DNA of 64,000 nt from contig NZ_QZVT01000009.1 of assembly GCF_003602275.1 (NCBI RefSeq), forward strand, positions 407 to 64,406, written 5' to 3'. The DNA comes from Arthrobacter cheniae (GTDB lineage: Bacteria; Actinomycetota; Actinomycetes; Actinomycetales; Micrococcaceae). How positions within the stretch are numbered: position 1 is the first letter of the stretch; every line of letters starts with the position of its first letter. The notes under the pieces were generated by a model. The model saw only the letters and a list, made by a program, of their open reading frames with translations, was not told where the DNA came from and did no database searches. Positions 52,405-59,824 of the stretch are shown here, piece after piece. The translations under genes and the position numbers were made by a program.

Positions 52405-52689
52405 ATGGACGACCGTCAGAAATTGCTGCAGGACTGGACCGGGAAGCTGCTTGCCGCCTTCGAGATCGACGGGGCGGAGGTTGATATCGATGCCGTCCTC
52501 GGGTTGGCCGGCAAGGCCGCCCACGGCGTGGTGCGTCCGGCGGCACCGCTGACGACGTTCGTCGTCGGATACGCTGCCGGCCTTGCCGTCGGTAGCGGTC
52601 AGGCCGAGGAACAGGTGGCCATGCGGTCCGCCATGGCGGTGGCCGATGCCCTGTGCGCGGAAGCAGCGACGGACGGCGGTTCCGAATGA
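52405..52689 (+). CDS. DUF6457 protein of the molybdenum cofactor cluster
   Basis: The ATG at 52405 follows CGGAGG with four bases between. The 94-residue protein (LLQDWTGKLLAAFEIDGAEV, VDIDAVLGLAGKAAHGVVRP, LTTFVVGYAAGLAVGSG) matches the DUF6457 family, which is consistently placed with mobA and moeA in actinobacteria. All-helical, soluble, function unknown; a role in cofactor handling is inferred from position. Its stop overlaps the MoeA start (ATGA). Confidence 0.82.
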   Translation: MDDRQKLLQDWTGKLLAAFEIDGAEVDIDAVLGLAGKAAHGVVRPAAPLTTFVVGYAAGLAVGSGQAEEQVAMRSAMAVADALCAEAATDGGSE

Positions 52690-53945
52690 GCGAGGCAACC
52701 GCGGCGCGCAACGTCGACTGGAAGACCGCCCGGGCCCTCGCGCACGGTGCCGGTAGGCCACTGCCGTTCCAGACCGTCAACCTCGCGGACGGCCTCGGTC
52801 AGACCCTCGCCGAACCTATCCACGCCCTGCAGTCCATTCCGCACTACGCATCGTCGGCGATGGATGGCTGGGCTGTGAACGGGGACGCGCCCTGGACACT
52901 CGTGAGTCATGCCGAGCCGGAGGAGCACCCCCGGGGAAGGCCATCCCCGCACTCCGATTCCGGGGAGGTGTCACTCGCCCCGGGAGAGGCGACCTTCATC
53001 CTCACGGGCGGTGTCGTCCCTCAGAACGCCGTCGGCATCCTCAGGACCGAGCATGGCGCCATCCGCGGGAACGTCCTTGACCGCAACGAGTCCGCGCGCC
53101 CCGACGAGCCGTCGCTGCACGAGCATGTCCGGCCCGCGGGGGAGGAGGCCGAGGAAGGCTCCGAGGCGGTACCCGCCGGTGTCGTCCTGAATCCGGCGCA
53201 GATCGCGCTCGCCGCGGTGTGCGGACACGACACCCTCGCGGTCCTCAGGGCGCCGCGCGTGTCCCTGCTCATGACCGGTGACGAGGTCATCGACCACGGG
53301 CTGCCCCACGCGGGCCAGGTTCGCGACACCTTCGGGCCGCAGCTGCCCGGCTTCGTGGCGATGCTGGGCGGGCATGTCGACGTCGCCGGCCGCGCGAAGG
53401 ACGACCTCGACGACGTCGTGGCGGCCATCAGCGCCGAGGCCACGGATGAGTTCTCGCTGGTGAGGGCCTCGGGCGACGTGCTGATCACCACCGGCGGAAC
53501 CGGTAGCTCGTCCGCGGACCACATCCGCCGGGCCCTCATGGAGCTGGGCGCCGAGATGATCATCGACGGCATCGCGATGCGGCCAGGGCACCCGACACTG
53601 CTGGCACGCCTGCCGGACGGTCGCTTCCTCGTGGGACTCCCCGGGAACCCGCTTGCCGCGATGATGGCCATGCTCACCGTGGCCGGACCCCTGCTCGCCG
53701 GACTCCGCGGGTCTCCCCTGACCGATCCCGTCACGGTGACGAGCGCGGACGCCTTCGAGCCCCTGCACGGCAGGAGCCGACTCGTGCCGTATCGCCTCGA
53801 AGCCGGCCGGGCAGTACCGAGTACCCATCAGCGGTCGGGCATGCTGCGGGGGCTGGCCTCCGCGGACGGCGTCCTCGTGGTGCCGGGCGAAGGCTGCGAG
53901 GCGGGCGACGGCGTACCGGCACTGACCCTGCCCTGGGTCGTCTGA
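52686..53945 (+). CDS. moeA: molybdopterin molybdenumtransferase
   Basis: The ATG at 52686 overlaps the DUF6457 stop. The 419-residue MoeA has the family pieces SSAMDGWAVNGDAPW near residue 60, FILTGGVVPQNA, SLLMTGDEVIDHG, TTGGTGSSSADHIRRAL near 280, AMRPGHPTLLARL and GLPGNPLAAMMAM near 320, and a C-terminal beta domain (SRLVPYRLEAGRAVPSTHQRSGM). It inserts molybdate into molybdopterin adenylate. It is the fourth gene of the HNH-mobA-DUF6457-moeA unit, each overlapping or nearly touching the next. Confidence 0.93.
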   Translation: MSEATAARNVDWKTARALAHGAGRPLPFQTVNLADGLGQTLAEPIHALQSIPHYASSAMDGWAVNGDAPWTLVSHAEPEEHPRGRPSPHSDSGEVSLAPGEATFILTGGVVPQNAVGILRTEHGAIRGNVLDRNESARPDEPSLHEHVRPAGEEAEEGSEAVPAGVVLNPAQIALAAVCGHDTLAVLRAPRVSLLMTGDEVIDHGLPHAGQVRDTFGPQLPGFVAMLGGHVDVAGRAKDDLDDVVAAISAEATDEFSLVRASGDVLITTGGTGSSSADHIRRALMELGAEMIIDGIAMRPGHPTLLARLPDGRFLVGLPGNPLAAMMAMLTVAGPLLAGLRGSPLTDPVTVTSADAFEPLHGRSRLVPYRLEAGRAVPSTHQRSGMLRGLASADGVLVVPGEGCEAGDGVPALTLPWVV

Positions 53946-53962
53946 CAGGTTCCGGGCAAGCG

Positions 53963-53998
53963 GCGAGGGGCGCCGATCTCCCGGCCGGCACCCCTCGC
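53963..53998. terminator. bidirectional terminator between moeA and the FdhA-type gene
   Basis: GCGAGGGG (53963-53970) with an inner GCC pairs with GGC and CCCCTCGC (53991-53998). Confidence 0.75.
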
Positions 53999-54015
53999 GT
54001 CAGGCTGCCCTCTCG

Positions 54016-56340
54016 TCAGGCGGCCTTCTCGACCCTGATGATCACGGATTTCGACGTCGGCGTGCCGCTGATGTCCGCCGTCGAGTCGAGGGGCACCAGG
54101 ACGTTCGTCTCCGGGTAGTAGGCGGCAGCGCAGCCCTTGGGCGTCGAGTAGGCGACCACGCGGAAGTCCTCGGCGCGGCGCTCGACGCCGTCGGCCCACT
54201 CCGAGACGAGGTGGACCATGTCGCCGTCGTCGAGCCCTGCCTCCGCGATGTCCTCCGGGCTGAGGAACACGACGCGGCGTCCGTTGGAGATGCCGCGGTA
54301 GCGATCGTCCTTGCCGTAGATCGTGGTGTTGTACTGGTCGTGCGAACGCAGGGTCTGCAGGATGAGCCTGCCGGCCGGGACCTGCGGGTACTCGAGGGTG
54401 TTGGCGGTGAAGTTCGCCTTGCCCGTGGCGGTGGTGAAGGTCCGGCTGTCACGCGGCCCGTTCGGCAGGACGAAGCCGCCGGGCTTGTCGATACGGTCCT
54501 CGAAGTCGTCGAAGCCCGGTATCACCGCGCTGATGTGCCTGCGGATGACGCGGTAGTCGGCTTGCGCGGCCGTCCAGTCGAGCTGAGGTGCGTTGTTCCG
54601 GAAGGGGCTGTCCTCCCGCGCGAAGAGGCGGTCGCCGAGCTCGCAGACGATCGCGATCTCCGAGCGCATCTCCGAGCTCGAGGGCTTCAGCCGTCCGGTC
54701 GACGCGTGCACCGCGCTCATCGAGTCCTCGACGGTGACGCGCTGGTCGCCGCCGGACTGGGTGTCCTTGTCCGTGCGGCCGAGGGCGGGGAGGATCAGTG
54801 CGCGCGTGCCGGTGACGAGGTGGGAGCGATTCAGCTTCGTCGAGACCTGCACGGTCAGCCGCGTGTTCCGCAGTGCCCGCTCGGTGACGTTGGTGTCCGG
54901 CGTCGCCCGGACGAAGTTGCCTCCCATGCCCATGAAGACCTTCGCCGTTCCGTCACGCATGGCACGGATTGCGGCCACCGTGTCATAGCCGTGCCGACGC
55001 GGCGACTCGAAACGGAACCGCTTGTCCAGGGCGTCGTGGAAGGCTGCAGGCATGCGCTCGAAGATGCCCATGGTGCGGTCGCCCTGGACGTTCGAGTGGC
55101 CCCGGACCGGGCAGACGCCGGCGCCGGGCTTGCCGACATTGCCCTGCAGCAGGAGCACGTTCACGACATCGCGCAGGGTGGAGACGGAGTGCTTGTGCTG
55201 CGTCAGGCCCATGGCCCAGCAGACGATCGTGCCCGGGGAGGCGATCATGCGGTCGCCGACCTTCGTGATCTCCGCCTTGGAGATGCCGCTCGCCGTGGTG
55301 ATCTCGTCCCAGCTGGTCTCGCGCAGGCTGGCGAGATAGTCCTCGAGGCCGAGGGTGTGCTCGGCGATGAAGGCGTGGTCGAACACCGTGCCCGTGGCTT
55401 CCTCGCGCTCGAGCAGGTGCTTGCCGAGGCCGCGGAACAGGGCCTGGTCACCGCCGATGCGGATCTGCAGGAAGTCGTCGGCCAGTGCGGTCCCGCCGCC
55501 GAAGCGCGTGCCGAGCAGTCCCAGCGGGTTCTGCGGGTTCTCGAACCGCATGAGGCCGGCTTCGGGCAGCGGATTGATGGCCACGATGGCCCCGCCGTTC
55601 TTCTTCGCCTTCTCCAGCGACGTCAGCATGCGGGGGTGGTTGGTGCCGGGGTTCTGCCCGGCGATGATGATGAGCGGCGCGGTGTCGAGGTCGAGCAGCG
55701 ACACGGTGCCCTTGCCGACCCCGAGCGTCTCGTTGAGCGCCGATCCCGAGGACTCGTGGCACATGTTCGAGCAGTCCGGCAGGTTGTTCGTGCCGATACC
55801 CCGCACCATCAGCTGGTACAGGAAGGCAGCCTCGTTGGAGGTGCGTCCCGACGTGTAGAAGACCGCCTCGTCCGGGCTGTCCAGTGCTCCGAGTTCGTCC
55901 ACGATGACCTGGTTCGCCTCGTCCCAGGACACGGCACGGTAGTGCGTGCCGCCGTCGTCGAGCAGCATGGGGTGCGTGAGTCGTCCCTGCTGGCCGAGCC
56001 AGTAGTCATCGTGGGTCAGGAGATCCTCGACGGAGTGCTCGGCGAAGAACGACGGCGGAACGGTGCGGCGCGTCGCCTCCTCGGCGACGGCCTTCGCGCC
56101 GTTCTCGCAGAACTCGGCGGTGTGCCGCTTGTCGCCCTCGGGCCAGGCGCAGCCCATGCAGTCGAAACCCTTGACCTGGTTGACGGCGAGGAGCGTCTGG
56201 GCACTGCGGACAGGGCCCATCTGGTCGATCGAGATCTTCAGCGAATTGATGACCGCGGGAAGTCCTACCGCCCGCGTCTTCCGGGCCCCCACCGCCAGTT
56301 CGGACTCGTCGATATTGTCCTTGGGCGCCTTGGTTGCCAC
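54016..56340 (-). CDS. FdhA/YdeP-type molybdopterin oxidoreductase
   Basis: I take GTG 56340 as start (GAGG 11 bases before); GTG 56349 is possible. The 774-residue protein is a molybdopterin-dependent oxidoreductase of the YdeP branch, usually annotated as formate dehydrogenase. It has FDCMGCAWPEGDKRHTAEFC (Cys-x2-Cys and a third Cys), AVSWDEANQVIVDEL, the molybdenum-ligand region NLPDCSNMCHESSGSALNE, IAGQNPGTNHPRMLTSLEKA and a C-terminal domain with SHDQYNTTIYGKDDRYRG. The Mo ligand position is Cys, not selenocysteine. Natural substrate is uncertain (formate or other). It is divergent from fdhD and next to moeA, matching a need for cofactor. Confidence 0.9.
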   Translation of the reverse strand: MATKAPKDNIDESELAVGARKTRAVGLPAVINSLKISIDQMGPVRSAQTLLAVNQVKGFDCMGCAWPEGDKRHTAEFCENGAKAVAEEATRRTVPPSFFAEHSVEDLLTHDDYWLGQQGRLTHPMLLDDGGTHYRAVSWDEANQVIVDELGALDSPDEAVFYTSGRTSNEAAFLYQLMVRGIGTNNLPDCSNMCHESSGSALNETLGVGKGTVSLLDLDTAPLIIIAGQNPGTNHPRMLTSLEKAKKNGGAIVAINPLPEAGLMRFENPQNPLGLLGTRFGGGTALADDFLQIRIGGDQALFRGLGKHLLEREEATGTVFDHAFIAEHTLGLEDYLASLRETSWDEITTASGISKAEITKVGDRMIASPGTIVCWAMGLTQHKHSVSTLRDVVNVLLLQGNVGKPGAGVCPVRGHSNVQGDRTMGIFERMPAAFHDALDKRFRFESPRRHGYDTVAAIRAMRDGTAKVFMGMGGNFVRATPDTNVTERALRNTRLTVQVSTKLNRSHLVTGTRALILPALGRTDKDTQSGGDQRVTVEDSMSAVHASTGRLKPSSSEMRSEIAIVCELGDRLFAREDSPFRNNAPQLDWTAAQADYRVIRRHISAVIPGFDDFEDRIDKPGGFVLPNGPRDSRTFTTATGKANFTANTLEYPQVPAGRLILQTLRSHDQYNTTIYGKDDRYRGISNGRRVVFLSPEDIAEAGLDDGDMVHLVSEWADGVERRAEDFRVVAYSTPKGCAAAYYPETNVLVPLDSTADISGTPTSKSVIIRVEKAA

Positions 56341-56428
56341 GCTGTCCACATCCTCGTGTCGAAGTCGACGCACCACGTGGTGTCTGGGGTCAACTAACCT
56401 CATCATAGGGCCGAGATAAGGAGAGTCG

Positions 56429-57256
56429 ATGAACCGGGTCACGCAGCGTCGCCGCATCACCAAGTTCCGGATCGGAGCGCAGACCGGGCGCCGTGAAGAC
56501 GTCCTGGCGGGGGAGGAACCTCTGGAGATCCGCCTCGGCGGTCGGGCCTTCACCGTGACCATGCGGACCCCGGGTGATGACTTCGACCTCGTGGCCGGTT
56601 TCCTGGTGTCCGAGGGCGTGGTCTGGGAGCCGGGCCAGCTTCCCAGCCTCCGGTACTGCGCCGGCGTGGACGACAACGGCCAGCAGACCTTCAACGTCGT
56701 GGAGGCCCAGCTCCGGCCCGGTGTCGAACTGCCGGACACGGCCATGGAGCGCCACGTGTACACGTCGAGCTCCTGCGGCATCTGCGGTACCGCGTCCATC
56801 GACGCTGTCCGGAAATCGTCCCGGTTCGACCTCCGCGAGGACACCGCGTCCGTCGACCTCGGGATCCTCGCATCCCTGCCCGACCGGCTGCGCGCCAGCC
56901 AGAAGCTCTTCGACCGGACGGGCGGCGTGCACGCCGCCGGTCTCTTCTCCGCCGAGGGAGAGCTCCTGTGCCTGCGGGAGGACGTGGGCCGGCACAATGC
57001 AGTCGACAAGGTGGTCGGCTGGGCGCTGCGGGAGGGGATGCTGCCCCTTCGCGGAACGATCCTGCAGGTCTCGGGCAGGACGTCCTTCGAGCTGGTGCAG
57101 AAGGCGCAGCTCGCGGGCATCCCGGTGCTGGCGGCCGTCAGCGCGCCGTCGTCGCTCGCGGCTGACCTGGCGGACGACACCGGCCTCACGCTCGTCGGAT
57201 TCAGCCGCGGGACGTCCCTGAACTGCTACTCGCACCCGGACCGCATCACGGCCTGA
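56429..57256 (+). CDS. fdhD: FdhD sulfurtransferase
   Basis: The ATG at 56429 follows GGAGAG. The 275-residue protein has EEPLEIRLGG near residue 30, TPGDDFDLVAGFLVSEGVV, the sulfur-carrier CxxC in SSSCGICGTAS (Cys116, Cys119), HAAGLFSAEGELLCLREDVGRHNAVDK near 180 and SGRTSFELVQKA. FdhD takes sulfur from a cysteine desulfurase and hands it to the molybdenum cofactor of formate-dehydrogenase-type enzymes. It is divergently transcribed from the FdhA/YdeP gene with 88 bases between. Confidence 0.95.
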   Translation: MNRVTQRRRITKFRIGAQTGRREDVLAGEEPLEIRLGGRAFTVTMRTPGDDFDLVAGFLVSEGVVWEPGQLPSLRYCAGVDDNGQQTFNVVEAQLRPGVELPDTAMERHVYTSSSCGICGTASIDAVRKSSRFDLREDTASVDLGILASLPDRLRASQKLFDRTGGVHAAGLFSAEGELLCLREDVGRHNAVDKVVGWALREGMLPLRGTILQVSGRTSFELVQKAQLAGIPVLAAVSAPSSLAADLADDTGLTLVGFSRGTSLNCYSHPDRITA

Positions 57257-57275
57257 GGTCTGGGCGGGGAAGCGC

Positions 57276-58067
57276 CTAGAACGGATTGAGCAGGCGCTGG
57301 ACGAAGCGGCGCGTCCGCTCCTCGCGCGGATTGCGCAGCACCTGGTCGGGGTGGCCGTGCTCGACGACGACTCCGCCGTCCATGAAGACCACCTCGTCCG
57401 CGACCTCGCGTGCGAAGGCGAGCTCATGCGTCACGATCACCATGGTCCAGTTCTCCTCGGCCAGCTCCTTGATCACGGTCAGCACTTCGCCGACCAGTTC
57501 GGGATCGAGGGCCGAGGTCGGCTCGTCGAAGAGCAGCAGATCGGGCTGGAGCGCCAGTGCGCGGACGATCCCCACGCGCTGCTGCTGGCCGCCGGACAGG
57601 TTGAAGGGATAGTCGTCCCGCTTCGACGCGAGGCCCACCCGGTCGAGGAGCCGCTCCGCGTCCGCGACGGCGTCCCGCCGAGGCCGTGTCTGCACCTGCA
57701 CGGGGCCTTCGATGATGTTCTCGAGGACGGTCATGTGCGGGAAGAGGTTGTAGTTCTGAAAGACCATGCCGCTGCGATCGCGGAGGGACAGTGCATCCTT
57801 CTTCGACACCCTGCCGGCGAAGTCCAGCGACGGCCCGCCCCGAAAGGCCACCGTCCCGCCGTCGGGCGTCTCGAGCCCGTTGAGGCAGCGCAGGACGGTC
57901 GTCTTGCCGGAACCGGAGGGCCCGACGAGGGCCACAACCTGGCCGCTGTCGAGGTTTAGGTCGATCGACGTCAGGACCTGATTGTCACCGAAGGATTTCT
58001 GCAGGCCCGAGACGGTCAGCAGCGGTCCTTCGGTGGCGGGCGGAAGGAGCGGGTCAGTGGGCGACAT
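57276..58067 (-). CDS. polar amino-acid ABC transporter ATP-binding protein
   Basis: The 263-residue ATPase has Walker A VGPSGSGKTTVLRCLNG near residue 42, a Q-loop, the signature LSGGQQQRVGIVRALAL, Walker B LLLFDEPTSALDPELVGEV and the switch VTHELAFAREVADEV. It matches the GlnQ/HisP class (PAAT family). It overlaps the permease gene by 14 bases, and with the permease and binding protein forms one importer transcribed on the minus strand. It is the last gene and converges on fdhD with 19 bases between. Confidence 0.93.
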   Translation of the reverse strand: MSPTDPLLPPATEGPLLTVSGLQKSFGDNQVLTSIDLNLDSGQVVALVGPSGSGKTTVLRCLNGLETPDGGTVAFRGGPSLDFAGRVSKKDALSLRDRSGMVFQNYNLFPHMTVLENIIEGPVQVQTRPRRDAVADAERLLDRVGLASKRDDYPFNLSGGQQQRVGIVRALALQPDLLLFDEPTSALDPELVGEVLTVIKELAEENWTMVIVTHELAFAREVADEVVFMDGGVVVEHGHPDQVLRNPREERTRRFVQRLLNPF

Positions 58068-58713
58068 AGCGATCCAACCTCTTCTCGAGTGCGGACTGGC
58101 CGCTGGACAGGACGAGGCAGAAGACCCAGTAGATTGCTGCGGCCTCGACGTAGACCAGCATGAACTCCTGCGAGAACGCGGCGATCTGCTGGGCCTCGCG
58201 GAACAGCTCCGTCACGAGGATGACGGACGCCAGGGACGTGTCCTTGACGAGGCTGATGAAGGTGTTCGACAGCGGCGGTACGGACACGCGTGCTGCCTGC
58301 GGCAGGATGACCCGGCGCAGGGCCAGGGTGCGGGACATGCCGATGGTGTGGCACGCCTCCCACTGGCCCTTGGGCACGGACAGGATGGCGGCGCGCAGGA
58401 TCTCGGCCGCGTAGCCGCCGACATTGAGGGAGAACGCGATGATCGCACTCGGCCACGGATCGATGGTCAGTCCGATCGAGGGAAGCCCGTAGAAGATGAC
58501 GAACAGCTGCACGAGCAGCGGGGTGCCGCGAATGACCGAGACGTAGAACCGCGCGATGGCCGAGAGGACCGGCTGCCCGCTGATGCGCATGAGCGCGACG
58601 ACGAGAGCCAGCGCGAGGCCGATGGCGAAGGAGGCGAGCGACAGCGGGATGGTGCCCGCCAGGCCGCCGGAGAGCATCGGCCAGAAGGACGTGCGCAGCA
58701 GTTCCCAGTCCAT
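58054..58713 (-). CDS. polar amino-acid ABC transporter permease
   Basis: The 219-residue protein has five transmembrane helices. The HisM/GlnP signature is intact: FYVSVIRGTPLLVQLFVIFYGLP near residue 60, and the EAA loop AEILRAAILSVPKGQWEACHTIGMSRTLALRRVILPQAAR near 120-160 that contacts the ATPase. Only one permease gene is present, so it probably works as a homodimer. 70 bases separate it from the binding-protein gene. Confidence 0.93.
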   Translation of the reverse strand: MDWELLRTSFWPMLSGGLAGTIPLSLASFAIGLALALVVALMRISGQPVLSAIARFYVSVIRGTPLLVQLFVIFYGLPSIGLTIDPWPSAIIAFSLNVGGYAAEILRAAILSVPKGQWEACHTIGMSRTLALRRVILPQAARVSVPPLSNTFISLVKDTSLASVILVTELFREAQQIAAFSQEFMLVYVEAAAIYWVFCLVLSSGQSALEKRLDRYVAH

Positions 58714-58783
58714 CAGTCAGCTCCTCCGGCCGGTGCGCCCCCGTACCCAGGGGGGAGCGGCCCTCCCCGGCCCTTCGACGGGA

Positions 58784-59605
58784 TCACTCGCTGACGTCGG
58801 AGCCGAAGTACTTCTCGGAGATCTCGGTGAGCGTGCCGTCGGCTCGCAGTTCGCCGAGGGCCGTGTTGATGGCGTCGACGAGTTCCGTGCTGCCCTTGAC
58901 GACGGCGACCGCGCTCTCGGAGGTCTCGTCGGTGGTGGCCGCGATCTTGATGCCCTCGTTGTTGTTCGTCTTCTGGTAGTCGAGGTAGGTCAGCTCGTCG
59001 TTGATGGTCGCATCCACGCGGCCCTGCTCGAGGAGGGTGACCGACTGCGCCCAGCCCTCGACGGGCTCGACGTTCGCGCCGCTCTCCGTCGCGAGCTCGT
59101 ACCAGTTGCTCGTCAGGGACTGCGCGGTCGTCTTGCCCGAAAGGTCCTCGAACGAGGAGATGTCGTTGTTGTCGGCGCTGGTGACGATGACGCCGGAGCT
59201 CACCGTGTAGGGCTCGGAGAAGTCGTAGGTCTCCTTGCGCTCGTCCGTGATCGAGACCTGGTTCGCGATCACGTCGAACCGGCCGGCCTCGAGGCCCGCG
59301 AAGATCGCGTCCCACTGGGTCTCCTCGAACTCGGCCTCGACGCCCATCTTCTCCGCGACGGCGGTGATGACCTCGACGTCGTAGCCGGTGAGCTCGCCGC
59401 TGCCGTCCTCGTGGAAGCTGAAGGGCTTGTACGTGCCCTCGGTGCCGACGGTGAGGACACCGGAGTCCTGGATCTCCTGCAGCGAATTCGACGCCGCGGA
59501 TTCCGAGGATCCCCCTTCGCCTGCAGGGGTCGACGACGACCCGCAGCCGGCGAGCGCGAAGGTGAGGGCGGCAGCGGCACCAAGGATGGACAGGCGGTTG
59601 TTCAT
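58784..59605 (-). CDS. polar amino-acid ABC transporter substrate-binding lipoprotein
   Basis: The ATG at 59605 follows AAGGAA; a much longer frame overlaps the exporter gene and is not real. The 274-residue protein has a lipoprotein signal peptide (LSILGAAAALTFALAGC, lipidated Cys21), a Ser/Glu linker and an SBP_bac_3 domain: VLTVGTEGTYKPFSFHE, TGYDVEVITAVAEKMG, FDVIANQVSITDERK, YDFSEPYTVSSGVIV, and a C-terminal LRADGTLTEISEKYFG. The pattern is that of cystine or other polar amino-acid binders (FliY/TcyA-like). The cargo is not fixed by sequence alone. Confidence 0.93.
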   Translation of the reverse strand: MNNRLSILGAAAALTFALAGCGSSSTPAGEGGSSESAASNSLQEIQDSGVLTVGTEGTYKPFSFHEDGSGELTGYDVEVITAVAEKMGVEAEFEETQWDAIFAGLEAGRFDVIANQVSITDERKETYDFSEPYTVSSGVIVTSADNNDISSFEDLSGKTTAQSLTSNWYELATESGANVEPVEGWAQSVTLLEQGRVDATINDELTYLDYQKTNNNEGIKIAATTDETSESAVAVVKGSTELVDAINTALGELRADGTLTEISEKYFGSDVSE

Positions 59606-59824
59606 GGGAATTCCTTCGGTCTGGTGGAACGGGCACGGCGGGTGGGAATGGGAGGAACCGACGAAGGCTTGAAGCCTAGGTGCATCCGCTCCACCCGGCC
59701 GGGACCGGAGTCGAACACTACTGAGGTGAACACCGGAGCATGTACTTATTGTTCCGAAGTATTGCGGCGGGGGTCCAGGAACCAGCGGCCTAAGCTGGAA
59801 CTGGCATCCATGGAAGGAAAAGCT

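Noticed and set aside
55700-55800. Selenocysteine in the FdhA-type enzyme
   Set aside because: The frame has no in-frame TGA at the active site; the position is encoded by a cysteine codon in NMCHES.
58556-59824. A longer start for the ABC exporter
   Set aside because: The extension lies over the permease and binding-protein genes on the other strand and lacks membrane-protein character; the ATG at 59825 has a good ribosome-binding site.
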